In this document: piece by piece, positions 18,601 to 29,925 of the stretch | Layout of the letters: every line of letters starts with the position of its first letter | How positions within the stretch are numbered: the stretch's first letter is position 1 | Origin: Closterium sp. Naga37s-1 | Taxonomy: Eukaryota > Streptophyta > Zygnematophyceae > Desmidiales > Closteriaceae | Length of the DNA stretch: 64,000 nucleotides | Direction of reading: 5' to 3' | Assembly (NCBI GenBank): GCA_947471745.1 | Contig: CANJKZ010000922.1 | Span: 3,719,001-3,783,000 of the forward strand | The notes under the pieces: generated by a model | What the model was told of the DNA's origin: nothing | The model's input: the letters and a program-made list of their open reading frames with translations, nothing else | Databases searched by the model: none | Program-made: the position numbers and the translations under genes

Positions 18601-21548
18601 ACCGCCTCTTCCCCTACCGCACTGCTCCTCGCCCCCCCCCGCCGCTCTTTCTCGCCCCAGGTCCTCCCCAGGTAGACCCCCTCCCCGCGCCAGGTCCTGC
18701 TCCTTCAGGTGTCTCTCAGGTAGACCCCCCCGCGCCTGCGCTTGTTGAGGTCACTGGTGACTCCGGTCCTGCTGGGAGTGGTGCTGTCCCTGGGGGTGAG
18801 GAGCTTTGGGGTGTTGAGTCTGGGGGAGCTGAGCGTGTGGAGCCTGGAGGTGCTGAGCCTGCGCGTGAGGAGCCTGGAGGTGCTGCGTCTGGGGGTGCTG
18901 CGTCTGGAGGTGCTGCGTCTGGGGGTGCTGAGCCTGCGTGTGCGGAGCCTGGGGGTGCTGAGTCTGGGGGTGAGTCGCCTGAGGGTTCTGAGACTGCTGT
19001 TACGCGGTCTCCTTGGAGTAGTCGTCTTCGTCCGCGTGTGCCCCTCACCTCCCAGTAGCTGCACGACTGGTACGGTCGTCGTCAGCGTCGCACTTCTGCA
19101 CCTCAGGGCTCTACTGCTGGGGGTTCTGGAGCTGGTGTCGCTGTTCCCGGAGGTGCTCGTACTGGGGGTACTGGAGCTGCTGGGGCTGGCGGTGTTGCTG
19201 CTGGAGGTACTGGAGCTGCTGGAGGTGCTGGAGGTGCTGGACCTGCTGAGGGTCCTGGAGCTACTGGCGGTGCTGGAGCTGCTGAGGGTACTAGAGCTGC
19301 TGGAGGTGCTGGAGCTGCTGGAGGTGCTGGAGCTGCTGGAGGTGCTGGAGCTGCTGGTGCTGGTAGCACTGCTCAGCCGTGCCTTTTCTTCGCTCCGCCG
19401 TCTCCGTCGTCTCAGCCACCACCTGACTCTGCACTTTGCCAGGTTCTCGGTCTTCCCTCGTCTACTGGTCTTCCGTTACAGCCTGGCTCACCACTGCCTG
19501 CTCCTTCTCCGTACACAGAGCAGCCTGGGGGCCTTGCAGAGCGTCGTGAGCCTGCGTCGCGTCCTGTCTCACCTGTCCGTTCTGGTCGTTCCGGTCGTCG
19601 TGTTCCTCTGCCGTCTCCCCCTGCGTCCTCTCTGCCTGTTCTTGCTGACCCTGCGTCTGACCAGTTTCGTGCTGGGCACTCTACTATCACGCGTCTGCTT
19701 GCCACTGTTGTCACTGACCCATCGTTTGAGTCTGCTGCTGCGTCTGCCTTAGTCGCTGAGCTTGTTGACTTTGCTGCTCGCTGTCGTCTAGACTACGCCG
19801 CCAGTCTTGTTGCTGAGTCTGAGTCTGTCTGTCCTCCGTCCGTCGGGGGTGAGTGTGCTCTTGGCACGGACGTCCTTGAGGACAGGCAGGAGGACCTTGA
19901 GTGTCTTGCAGCCGCTGCGCCTCATCTCGTGTCCATGCTGCTTGCCCCTGAGGGAGACCCGGATGCACCAGACATCCCTACCCCGCGCTCTTACGCTGAG
20001 GCGATCGCGGGTGAGTACTCCTCTCAGTGGCAGACAGCCATGGACGCAGAGATGGCATCCTGGAAGTCCACAGGCACCTACGTCGACGAGGTTCCCCCTC
20101 CTGGGGCGAACATTGTCAGTGGCATGTGGATTTTCAGGGTGAAGCGGCCGCCAGGTTCTCCGCCTGTCTTCAAGGCTCGTTACGTGGCTCGAGGCTTCAG
20201 TCAGCGAGAGGGAGTTGACTTCTTTCAGACCTTCTCCCCCACCCCGAAGATGACCACTCTTTGGGTGCTTCTGCACGTTGCCGCTCAGCGTGACTACGAG
20301 CTTCACTCTCCTGACTTCAGCACAGCCTTCTTACAGGGCAGCCTACACGAGGAGATCTGGCTGCGCCGCCCTCCTGGCTTCACTGGGTCGTTCCCTCCTG
20401 GTACCCAGTGGAGCCTCCGCCGGCCGGTCTACGGTCTCCGCCAGGCACCACGTGAGTGGCACGACACACTGAGGACGACACTTGCGGCTCTTGGGTTTGC
20501 TCCGTCGACTGCTGACCCGTCGATGTTTCTGCGCACCGACACTTCGCTGCCGCCGTTCTACATCCTCGTGTAAGTCGACGACTTGGTCTTTGCCACTGCT
20601 GACACTGAGGCTCTCGCCCTGGTGAAGTCGGAGCTGCAGAAGAGACACACGTGCACAGACCTGGGTGAGCTGCGCAGCTATCTTGGCTTGCAGATCACCC
20701 GGGACAGAGCACGCCGCACCATCACACTGACTCAGTCACACATGGTGCAGCAGGTCCTTCAGCGCTTCGGCTTCACCTGGTCCTCAGCACAGGCCACTCC
20801 TCTGGCTACAGGTCACTCGCTCTCAGCTCCACCTTCGGACGAGTCCGTAGAGCCGATTGGTCCTTACCCAGAGCTAGTGGGCTGCCTAATGTACCTGATG
20901 ACCTGCACTCGTCCTGACCTTGCATACCCTCATGGCCTTCTGGCTCGCTACGTGGCTCCTGGTCGGCACCGAAAGGTGCACATGGATGCTGCTAAGAGGG
21001 TACTACGCTACTTGTGCAGTACATCGGGCATGGGGCTCGTGCTTGGAGGACGGGGTGACGCTGTCCTCACTGGTCACTCGGACGCCTCTTGGGTTGACGA
21101 CCAGGCTACGCAACAGTCGTCACAGGGTTACACCTTCAGCCTTGGTTCTGGTTCAGTTTCCTGGCGTTCTACACGTTCGTCTTCAGTTCTCGGCTCCAGC
21201 TGTGAGGCCGAGATCTACGCCACAGCCATGGCTGCACAGGAGCTACGCTGGCTCACCTACCTGCTGTCCGACTTGGGAGAGCGGCCTCGTTCTCCTCCAG
21301 TTCTGTACGTCGACAACAAGGCCGCCATTGCCTTGTGTCAGGAGCACAGACTGGAGCACAGAACAAAGCACATCGCTCTGCGTTACTTCCTTGCTCGAGA
21401 GCTGCAGCAGCGTGGCCAGCTTCGTCTTACTTACGTGGCCACTCGGGCCAACACTGCTGATATATTCACCAAGGCGCTTCCGCCTGGTGATCATCAGCGT
21501 TTTTGCACTTTGTTAGGCCTTGTGCCCACGCTTCCTCACTTGTTGTAG
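18601..21548 (+). pseudogene. Copia C pol remnant: linker, reverse transcriptase, RNase H
   Basis: It starts within the proline-rich linker after integrase, runs through GGAEP and alanine/glycine repeats with frame breaks, then RT and RNase H from about 19929 in one frame to the stop at 21546. The YVDD tyrosine codon is changed to TAA (20571-20573), cutting RT exactly at its catalytic motif. Downstream motifs (HSDASW, SSCEAEIYA, YVDNK, TADIFTKAL) are otherwise preserved. Non-functional. Confidence 0.88.
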
Positions 21549-21774
21549 GCTTTGTTTGTACTGTGATCTATATGTATACCTGCATGCTTGCTCTTGTAGG
21601 TAGATATCACTGTGCTGTTGTTGTTACATATATATCTCTGCATGTGAACTGGCCTTGTGGCCTTTTGCTTGTGCTCAGACTGCGTGGTGACATTGTGATC
21701 CACCCTGAGCTTGCTTTGCACTTCCTGCTTGGCCTTGTGACCCTTTGTTCTCCCCCACTTTGCCTATGGGGGTG

Positions 21775-21909
21775 TGTCAAACATATGTTTATATGTTATA
21801 GTTTAGGTAGGCTTTAGTGGGGTACTCACTGTAGGGTACAACCCCTTAGGTTTTTTGTTTGTACCAACCCTCTCGATAGTTCAATCCACTTTTGCCTAGG
21901 ATTCTAACA
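21775..21909 (+). repeat. 3' LTR of copia C (135 bp)
   Basis: Starts TGTCAAACATATG and ends GGATTCTAACA, followed by ATAGC. It contains the shared core TAGGCTTTAGTGGGGTA and GGGTACAAC. Confidence 0.9.
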
Positions 21910-21946
21910 ATAGCATCAACACCCCACCACATTCCACACCTGCAGT

Positions 21947-22005
21947 CACCTTGGCCAGGCGACCTCTAGAGAGAGCCACAAGCACGGGGATTCTGTGCGC
22001 ATTCA
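21947..22005 (-). pseudogene. SBP2-like copy 2, gamma block, best-preserved copy
   Basis: The minus strand reads VNAHRIPVLVALSRGRLAK followed by GTGACT. This fits the IPFVFALxRKALGR segment of the SBP2 L7Ae domain, which contacts RNA. No stop lies within the block. It lies directly after a delta block on the minus strand. Confidence 0.7.
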
Positions 22006-22029
22006 CCCTCGTGCATTGGACCCCCCCAC

Positions 22030-22211
22030 TCTCCACCTCATGGATGTGAGGTCCGGATAAAGGCCGCCTGGTGAGAGGGCGAAAGGGGAGGGGTGGGATG
22101 AGGTGGGTGGGTTTGGGTGGGATGGGTGGATAAGGTGGTTTGAGCTGGGAATGCTATCTGCTGCTGCTTCTGATATAATGGACGGGAGGAGGGCGACGTC
22201 AAGGCTGCCTG
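22030..22211 (-). pseudogene. SBP2-like copy 2, two delta blocks (GGLDAAL-type)
   Basis: The minus strand carries GSLDVALLPSIISEAAADSI (22211-22147) and a more decayed PGGLYPDLTSM (22072-22037). The delta consensus across the window is GGLDAALxSILSDAATRSIP, matching GGLDDTLHTI-type sequence in SBP2. Order on the minus strand is alpha, delta, delta, gamma, as expected apart from the missing beta block. Confidence 0.65.
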
Positions 22212-22259
22212 AGGTGGCGTGCGCTGCTTTCAAACTCTAGGGCTGCATGCCGTTAGCAG

Positions 22260-23030
22260 GTAGGTTTGCCGCGCGCGTGTGTGTGCCACACCAACCTGCT
22301 GCTCGCAGTGGCGTGCGTGCCCTTCTCTAAGGTGGAGGGGCCCACGGCTGCGGAAGTGCATGAGGAATGCGATGCGTTTAGGGTATCATGGCAGGTTCAG
22401 GGCGGAATGCCTGAATGTTACAATGTCTTAACCCGCTTCGTCAAAATTGCATGGCAAATGCTAGTACTTAGGCTTAGACTGAGCCAATCTGGGTGCTATG
22501 TCTCAAATAGATATGAAAACTGGGGGTCGAAATGTCAACCCCCGGTGAAATGTCGGGGGAAAATGGGTGGGTGCCTTGCGACCCGTTTTTATACCACTGA
22601 CCCGAAATCGGGTCGGGTCAGGTTGGACCGGCCAGTTTCCCTAAGGTCAACCCGATCGACCCCAAACAAGTCGACCCATTCCGGCTGGGTCGACCTGACA
22701 GGACACTGCGACCAAAACCGAATAAAAAAGCGGGTCAGGTCGGGACAAAACGCCCATGTCTAATGTATGGGGTGGGTGGAGGGGTGGTTTGAATGTTGAA
22801 AGCTGTGTACTTGGACAATTCTTGGAAAAAAATAACTCTCTCACAGGGGCAAAGGCGGATGGGAAACGCATGATGATGTGAAGGGGGGAGTGAGGTTGGG
22901 GAGGGGGAGGGGGGATGAGGAGAGTAGGGAAATGTGGAAGGGAGGGGGCATGTGCATGGTGGTTGCAATTGCAACGCCAGGGCCTAGCGAGCAGCACAAG
23001 GCGACGGCTTCTTGAGAAAGAAATAAAATA
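22260..23030. other. Noncoding DNA with a possible hAT MITE remnant (about 22540-22762)
   Basis: 22540-22762 is rich in GACCCG/CGGGTC motifs and ends AACGCCCATGTCTA. Its complement starts TAGACATGGGCG, like the hAT MITE end at 54203. No matching left end or 8-bp duplication was found. The rest has no supported gene. Confidence 0.35.
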
Positions 23031-23051
23031 ATATGAACTCCCCTAGCATCA

Positions 23052-23164
23052 CCTTGTGGGAGTCCTTTGAGAACGCCATAACTTGGATCCGCAACAGCTC
23101 CCCAAGCAGCTCAGTCACGAGCGTGGTCAGCTCCGGAGTGACCACCTGGTGGGTGTTCCTGATG
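23052..23164 (-). pseudogene. SBP2-like copy 2, alpha block (HQVVTPEL-type)
   Basis: The minus strand reads RNTHQVVTPELTTLVTELLG then ELLRIQ...FSKDSHK and GTGATG. It corresponds to the LLxFQxRxYQKDPVK stretch just before the L7Ae domain of SBP2. The same block is repeated at 55167-55715. No internal stop is seen. Confidence 0.65.
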
Positions 23165-23329
23165 AGTGGGGGCCAATATTCAGGGGGGCGGTGCGCGGGA
23201 AAATGGAGAGGGAGGGTGTGACGGAGGAGATGGGTGCAGCGAGGGGTGTGGGGCAGGAGAAGCTTCGGCGCCTCCTGTAAACATGAGATCGCCCAAGGCA
23301 CCCCTCGCCTTACCTGCTCCACCCCTCCA

Positions 23330-23800
23330 CGCCGGTGTAAGTGGTCGGCTAAGTTTGCCTTTTCACTACACTCCTTTCTCCCCTCCGCCCTCCCTCCCTC
23401 GCTTCTCCCCTCTGCCCACCCTCCCTCTCTTCTCCCATCCGCCCACCCTCCCTCACCTCTCCCCTCCGCCCACCCTCACTCCCTCCTCCTCTCCGCCCAC
23501 CCTCCCTCGCCTCACCCCTTAGCCCACCCTCCCTCCCATCTCCCCTCCGCCCACCCTCCCTCGCCTCTCCCCTCCACTCCGCATCCACTTCTCCTGCTGC
23601 CCTTCTCTCCTCCCCCCTGCCCTCCACCCCACCCTCGCCTCTCTTCCCTCTGACCCTACTCTTGGCTCTCCCACCACTGGGGTAGCACACCCTCTGCACC
23701 CCTCTCGGGCTGCACCCATTCCATGCCTCCCACCACCACATAGCTCCCATCTCCCTCATGCCTCAAACCGCCTCCATGGGCCAACCCATACCCCCAACCC
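23330..23800. other. Pyrimidine-rich CCCTCCCTC tract, no gene
   Basis: Degenerate CCGCCCACCCTCCCTCGCCT repeats over about 0.3 kb, then mixed sequence. Open frames here come from low complexity. It resembles the spacer near 16140-16480 of copy 1. Confidence 0.55.
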
Positions 23801-24500
23801 AACATTGCTGGGGGGACTGCGAAGGGGAGCGGGTAAAGGGGCGTACTCTCCCGCCCTTCCGCACCCCTCGACAGCCCATTCTCCCCTCCTCCGTCTTTCT
23901 GCTTCGCCTCTTGATCCCCCTTCTCCCGCCCCTCGCCCCGTTTCCGCCAAGCCCACACACGCACTAGTATCCCACCTCCCCCCTCCCCTCCATGTGCCTC
24001 GCATCGCCGCTCCGCATCCCCTCCCCCCTCCCACTGGCGCGCAGACCAATTTGTGCAGACTCTCGCGGAGGTGCGCACGCAGCGGGGGTGGCGGTGGTGC
24101 CGGTACGGAAATGATCAAATCGGAGCACGAACGGCGAGGGCTTCCACCGCCTCTTCGCGCCAACGCCGCCACTACAGCATGTGCTGCTCGCACATGCTGC
24201 CTCCGCCGCCATCGCCGCCGCTGTCTCAGCCGCTTCCGCCGCTGGGAGCCAACCCCTGCACGCACGTGCTTTCTCCACCCACTATTGCCCTTCACCATCG
24301 TGGAACGCTTTTTGTCGCTTTATCGTCACCTACTACCATTTACCGGTCGTCGACGGTCGCTCCCTCGTCGCGATCCGTCGCACTTGCGTCGCAGCATGTC
24401 GCTCTCTCATCGCCGTATGTACCGCTCTGTTAGTTGCCTCTCTGTCGCTCTGACAATGTATTGTTTGCACCACTACCTGACGCTCCAAACGTCCTTCAAC
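23800..24500 (-). repeat. Module X, copy 2 (head of SBP2-like locus)
   Basis: Shares with copy 1 the phrase CACTAGTATCCCACCT (about 23962), the CTCTCGCGGAGG segment, the minus-strand GAKRRWKPSPFVLRFDHF (24108-24162) and GNSGWRKHVRAG (24255-24290). Similarity ends near 24500, where unrelated sequence (gypsy LTR side) begins. Confidence 0.5.
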
Positions 24501-25213
24501 TGCCAATATAACGTTTCTACAGCTAGAAAGGGCATTTACCCATGTAATAATACATTTGTAGTACAAATCAGAGAGTAGTAGCTCCTAGAATTGACTAAGT
24601 TTGGAGAGTGCTAGAGGATCCAATAACAAATTGTGGAAGTTTACTTGAGAGAGGAAGAATTCATTTTCCAACTTGGTTTGTTGGGTAAAGGAATGGAGAA
24701 TCCGCTTGGAGGGCTCAGCCCCCTTCCTACTACCCCTTGGGGTGTAGCCACCTTCCCCATGGCAAGGAGGGGTGCACCTCCATGGGCTTTGCCTATGTGG
24801 CAATGGTAGAATCTTTTATCAAATGACAAGGCACAAAGGAGTGGAATAAATATGATGTATATGCAAAATGCTATCCAAACCTGTCATGTTACAATTGGTT
24901 GTGAATTCATCATTCGGCGGAAACTTGTCGACTCACACATTGTAGGGCATTTCTGATTGGCTGGGCTAAGGTAGGGCTGAACCTACGTAGGTTGTTTATG
25001 GTTTGGTTGAGAATCGACCAATACCAACCAATCCCGTAGGTTCAATCAACAATTGCACAGCATTGTTTCCGATTGGTTGATTTCGCAACCATTTCCCAAT
25101 TCCTAGCCAATCTCACTTCCTACTCAATTCTCAACCAATCCTGTTTCACCCTGTTTTCCCCTCACAGCTGGTTCGATGTATCGAGACCAGGGGGGTTGGG
25201 TCAGGATTTTACA
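24500..25213 (-). repeat. Probable 3' LTR of a Ty3/gypsy chromovirus (outer end uncertain)
   Basis: On the minus strand the purine tract GGAGGGGGAGGGG (25226-25214) is followed by TGTAAAATCCTGACC, a typical LTR start (right end 25213). The sequence then has repeated CCAATC/GATTGG motifs. The outer LTR end cannot be fixed because the other LTR is missing; about 24500 is where host similarity stops. Confidence 0.5.
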
Positions 25214-26480
25214 CCCCTCCCCCTCCAGCTGGCAACGTCCTCGTTGCCGGGGGGTGCTTCTTAGGACGAGTGGTGCGAGCACGACGAACCACATTACGAC
25301 CAGGGTCAACACCATCAGCTGTTTGTGGGAGTGCTCGTTGAGCCAGGTCTTCCATGTAAGACTGAAACGTAGTATCAGTCAAATGTTCTTTCGGCTCCCA
25401 AGAGTTGTGTTCAGGCCCATAGCCTTTCCACTTGATGAGGAACTCTCGTACAATCTTGCGGCCGCGTTGTCGATCACGATGCAAAAGCACTCGTTCGACT
25501 TCTTAGTATAGTTCCTCCCCTAGGATGATTGTTGGTGGTGGTAGGTACTTGCCTTCTGCAATGTAATTGCTTAACAGAGATACATGGAAGACATTGTGAC
25601 TCTGAAGGGTATCAAGTAGCTTGAGCTTATAAGCTACCACACCAACTCGTTGAACCACCCTGAAGGGCCCAATCCAGTGAGGGAACAACTTTCTCGCACC
25701 AGGGATCTTAAGCCGAAAATTCTTTGGCGTTTCATATCGGCGTAGGATTTTTGTATTTGCTGGGCAAATTGGAGCCAACGACTTACCGACTGCAGGGCCT
25801 CTCATTGCTTGCCTACAAAATCCTTAGCGGCAGGTAATTTTAAACCGTCGATCCCATGCGTAGCAGGTGTTGTGGGATGGCGACCACTGTTCAGGATAAA
25901 TGGTTTTTCATATGTACTGTCATGCACCGAGTTATTAACCGCAAACTCGACCAAGGTTTACAACTCGTCCCAATCCTCCTATATTGGGCTTATGAAAGAA
26001 CGAAGCATTCGTTCGAGAGTGCGGTTAGTTCGATCCGTTTGCCCATCTGTCTGTGGGTGGAATGCTGACGACATCTTACGCTTCGTTCCTAGTGTCTCGG
26101 TTACTTCACGCCAGAATCGGCTCGTGAAGCGTGGGTCACGATTAATTGTGGCAATCCGTGTAGGTGGAACACAAGCGTCACGAACAACCAAGCCGTATCA
26201 TCTGCTAATACCTCCGTTGTCGTGGGTACAAAGTGCACCATTTTTGTAAGGCGATCCACAAATACGAGTATCGGCGTATACCCATCACGAGTTCTTGGGA
26301 TGTCGGTGATGAAATCCAGTGAAACACTTTCCCAAGGTTCACTCGGAATTTCAAGTGGTTGAGGCAAACCACCAGGCTTTTGTGTGTTAGGTTTGTTACG
26401 TATGCACGTATCACAACGTGCCACAAACTGCTGGACATCACTACCGACTCCTGGCCACCAATATACATCACGTAGGGCCA
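25209..26480 (-). pseudogene. Ty3/gypsy chromovirus pol fragment: integrase and chromodomain
   Basis: Minus strand. The zinc-finger tail (YWWPG, CDTCIRNK) leads to an integrase core (DFITDIPRTRDGY, then AFHPQTDGQTDRTNRTLE), a GPF/Y-like segment (HWIGPFRVVQRVG, FHVSLLSNYI) and a chromodomain (REFLIKWKGYG, NSWEPKEHL). Frames are broken around 26190 and 25980-25805, and a TAA interrupts EELY-EVERV near 25500. The last codons overlap the purine tract and the stop uses the first bases of the LTR. The chromodomain would steer integration to marked chromatin. Upstream RT is absent: the fragment is fused to copia E at about 26480. Confidence 0.88.
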
Positions 26481-27581
26481 CTAACAAACAAGGCATACAT
26501 AGCAGCAAGGATAGCATCATAGTCTAGGTCAAAGATAGCAACTCCAGACCTAAGCAGCTCTGCCCAGCGGGGGCGCTCGGCCTCGTCACCAAACTCCGCG
26601 CGCCAAGCGTTGTCGAGGCGGGAGAAGCAGCGGTGCTGAGTGTGAGGCTTCCGCATGTCTGACCAGCACGGTGACCCGTGCGAATGACATACGGGCAGCT
26701 ACCACTATCCCCAGACGTCCCACGCTGAGAAAACCACTCACGAAGCTGCTGGGGCGACGGGTTCTCGCTCCGACGCTGCTGCTGCTGCCTCTGGCCACCT
26801 CCAGAACCTCCCCGCTGAGTAGCTCTAGCCCGATCACCACCACTCCCATTGCCGCCACTACCGCCACCCCCACCGCTGCCACCACCGCCGCCACCAAAGC
26901 CCCCACTCCCGCCACCACTCCCACCACCGCTACCACCTCCACTGCCTCCACCACCTCCACTGCTGCCCCCACCACCACCCCCGCTACCACCGCCACCACC
27001 CCTGCCACCCTTGCCCTTGCTTCTGCGGCGCTTCCCACTAGCAGAAGCAGCCCCGACATCCTCAGCACCAAGGACGTCAACAGCAGCAGCAGAGGCGTAG
27101 GAGGGGGCAAGGGGGGAGGGTTCCTGTCAAGGAACTCTACTGGGAGGGCAGCACGGTAGCGAGGGTCGCTAGTGCGAAGGTGGGTAACGAGGTTCTCTAC
27201 TGTGGCAAAGGCAGACAGCTCGGGAAACAAGTAGGGCAGTAGAAGACGACCTAGAGCAGCCGCGGCAGGCGAGGAGTAACGGGCGACTATAGCGTCGTAC
27301 AGTGCCTGTGCAGTCTTGTGCTGTCCAAAGTGATCGCATTCGGCTAACGGCAGGTGGTTGCGAATGGCTAAGCGAGCAGCAGTGTCACGAGTAAGCCACT
27401 GTGAGCGAGTCGCACTGTCAGCTATGGCGGGAGGGGCGGGAGAGGCTCCAGACGTGTGGTCAAACAACGAAACGCTGTCTCTAGAGTCGCTCAGAAGGTA
27501 CAGCTGCAAGTCGTCGAGCCACGTGTCGAACTGGATCGGACGACCCTCATGATCGAACGCGAGTACGTGGAGAGAAGCCAT
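26480..27581 (-). pseudogene. Copia E gag remnant
   Basis: Starts MASLHVLAFDHEGRPIQFD at 27581 (minus). UBN2-like segments are present (YSSPAAAALGRLLLPY, HLRTSDPRYRAAL), then a deletion after FLDRNPPP that shifts the frame into a repetitive valine/glycine stretch derived from the poly-glycine region. The C-terminal RKPHTQHRCFSRLDNAW and FDLDYDAILAAMYA follow in another frame. It ends at the gypsy junction. Non-functional. Confidence 0.82.
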
Positions 27582-27599
27582 AGCAGCGCAGTACGCAGG

Positions 27600-28457
27600 G
27601 CGGGTAGGAGCCGGGCAGCGCAAGAAACAAGGCAGGCAGCAGCAAGGGGCAACAAGCGGGCTGCAAGTGGCGGCGCGCGGGCTGCAAGAGGGGCGGATCG
27701 CGGGCCTAAGGGCGGCTGGCGGGCCTAGGGGCGGCTGGCGGGCCGCAAGGGGCGGCGCGCGGGGCTGCAGGGGCGGCGAGAGGGCCGCAAGGGGTGGTGC
27801 TCAGGGCTGCAGGGGCGGCTCGCGGGCTGCAGGGGCAAGGGGCAGGCCGCAAGGGGCGGCGCACAGGGCTGCAGGGGCGACGAGCAGGGCAGCAGGGACG
27901 GCGGGCGGGCCGCAAGAGGCGGCGCGCGGGGCTGCAGGGGCGGCTCGCGCGCTGCAGAGGCGAAGGGCGGGCCGCAAGGGGCGGCGCGCGGGGCTGCAGG
28001 GGCGGCGAGTAGGGCAGCAGGGGCGGCGTGCGGGGCCTAGGGTCGACGGGCGGGCCGCAAGGTGAGGCGCGCGGGGCAGCAGGGGCAACGGGCGGGCCTG
28101 CAGGGGTGGCGCGCGGGGCCTAGGGTCGACGGGCGGGCCGTAAGGGGCGGCGCGCGGGGTAGCAGGGGCTACGGGCGGGCCTGCAGGGGCGGCGCGCTGG
28201 GGCCTAGGGTCGACGGGCGGGCCTGCAAGGGCAGTGTGCGGGGCCTAGGGTCGACGGGCGGGCCTGCAGGGGCGGCGCACGGGGCCTAGGGTCGACGGGC
28301 GGGCCTCAAGGGGCGACGCGCAAGGCCTTGGGGCTACGGGCGGGCCGCAAAGGGGCGGCGCGGGGGGCAGCAGGTGCGACACGAGGGCTGCAGAGGGCGG
28401 CATGTGAGCCAGCAGGGCGGCGCGCTGGTAGGGTAGGGCAGCTAGTGGGGCAGCTCT
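27600..28457 (-). repeat. GC-rich leader of copia E
   Basis: Degenerate GGGGCGGCGCGCGGGGCTGC repeats between the GGGCCC box and gag, the counterpart of the leaders of B1, D, H and I but with its own unit. Open frames in it are repeat artefacts. Confidence 0.65.
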
Positions 28458-28509
28458 GTGGTGGGCCCTAAAAAAAATCAGTCCTAGCGAAGGACCTGCA
28501 CTGAAACCA

Positions 28510-28642
28510 TGTCAGAAGAATGAACGAGAAAATGAATGAACTATGAAAGAGTTGGGTACAAGTACTAACCCTAATTGGGTTGTACCCCTTATGGGCTACC
28601 CCACTATAGCCTACACAAAGTAAGCAATATAACATTCTGACA
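28510..28642 (-). repeat. 5' LTR of copia E (133 bp)
   Basis: The plus strand runs TGTCAGAAGAATG ... AACATTCTGACA. On the minus strand it starts TGTCAGAATGTTATATTG and carries the core TAGGCTATAGTGGGGTA and GGGGTACAACCC. It abuts the leader of element F; no second LTR exists to test a duplication. Confidence 0.88.
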
Positions 28643-28752
28643 AAGAAGACCGCGGCGTCAACTCCGAGAGGTCATTTACCTTCGACAACCGTCAAGCTTC
28701 AGCTCCTGCGCAAGACAGTCAACATCGCACACAGTCAGAAAAAATTGCGACA

Positions 28753-29925
28753 ATGCAAACAAAGTTCGTTCTTACTTCAAAGCTGAAGACATCAGTTCCC
28801 TTCGACGGCAAGGACTTCTACACGTGGAGCTTCGAGTTCGAGCTCCTCGCGACAACTGCGCAAATCTGGATGTACTACGATGGAAGCTTACCGTTTCCGA
28901 CGGAAGGCACCATCGAAGAGAAGAACCAGTACTACCATGAGTCTCTTCTCGCGTACACCACTCTTCTCCGAAACCTCTCCCCCTCCGAGCAGCTTGGCAT
29001 TCGCTCCTACAAGTCAGAGTGGGCACCTGCGTATGCTTCTTGGGAGCACCTGCGCAACTCATACATGGCAACATATCCCGTTACAATGAGTCGCCTACTC
29101 AGCCAACTTACATCGGTTAAAATGCAACAAGGGGAGAAAGCGGGACCATATATCAATCGGTGTCGCAATCTGCGCAACCACATTAAGAAGTGTGGCGGAA
29201 CCGTTCCTAACGACATGTTCGTCTCCATGGTTCTTTCCGGCCTTGGACCTGATTGGCGACAGTGCCAATCATTGCTTCGCGCTCGAGCAACCATCTCCGA
29301 GTCCGCTCCGTGCGCCACGCTTCTCTCCGAGCAGAAGGAGATCGACATGTATAATGAGAAGAACAACAAACGGGAGAAATGAGTGTTCTTCACTAGAGCG
29401 ACTGAAGGGGAGCAGCATGGAAAGAAGGGGACATTCTGCAAATACTGCAAGAAGCCCGGGCACACAATCGATCGGTGCTACAAGCGTAAGGCCGCAGACG
29501 AAAGGCGCACCAACTCCTCCAGCCTGCAGCCTTCGGCACCCTCGGCTTCCCCTGCTGCAACAACGACTGTCTCGCCACCCTCCGTCGCGGGCACTTTGCA
29601 AACTCCTGCATGCATCACGGTCAAGGACAAGGGAAAGGGGTCAATCATGAGCTGCATGGCGCGACGGCGCAAAGGTTTCCGATACTACGACAACATCGAA
29701 TACCCGCCAATCGCGCCCATCAAACCCATCACACCCAGTCCGAACAACGATCCTACTATTCACAGCAGGATCGACCGCTCAACAAACATCCCACCTGATT
29801 TTGAGTTGCCTCCACCGACCCCAGAGTCTCTTCCCAGCATTTCCGCGAGGCGATATATCGACCTTTCGCTGTACACCGGAGACTTCAACCGCGTCATAAC
29901 TCCAAAGATCGCCGGGATCGCATGA
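28753..29925 (+). pseudogene. Copia F gag (UBN2 domain and CCHC knuckle) with one internal stop
   Basis: MQTKFVLTSKLKTSVPFDGK opens a UBN2-type copia gag (YMATYPVTMSRLLSQL, VLSGLGPDW). A TGA at 29380-29382 interrupts it, after which the same frame continues with a canonical zinc knuckle, CKYCKKPGHTIDRC (29437-29478), and a proline/serine-rich tail to a TGA at 29923. Without the first stop it would be a normal-length gag of about 390 residues. Gag packages the RNA in virus-like particles. Confidence 0.82.

Larger units (their letters stand above)
18522..21909 (+). mobile_element. Ty1/copia retrotransposon C, internally deleted
   Basis: Flanked by the 5-bp duplication ATAGC (18517-18521 and 21910-21914). 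The 5' LTR is cut after 79 bp (18600) and fused directly to pol in the linker after integrase, removing the leader, gag, protease and integrase. The 3' LTR is complete (21775-21909). The preserved TSD means the deletion is internal. It is inserted between two gamma blocks of the SBP2-like locus. Confidence 0.9.
26480..28642 (-). mobile_element. Ty1/copia retrotransposon E, 5' part only
   Basis: Minus strand: 5' LTR 28642-28510, PBS TGGTTTCAGTGCAGG, hairpin GTCCT/AGGAC, box GGGCCCACCAC (28468-28458), GC-rich leader to about 27600, and gag from 27581 down to about 26480. There it breaks in the conserved AAMYA segment and continues as gypsy integrase. Protease to 3' LTR are missing. Confidence 0.85.

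Noticed and set aside
22540-22762. A complete hAT MITE
   Set aside because: Only a right-end-like terminus is visible; no inverted left end or 8-bp duplication could be matched.
24900-25170. CCAATC/GATTGG-rich segment as host promoter CCAAT boxes
   Set aside because: It lies inside the probable chromovirus LTR defined by the adjacent purine tract and TGTAAAATCC start.
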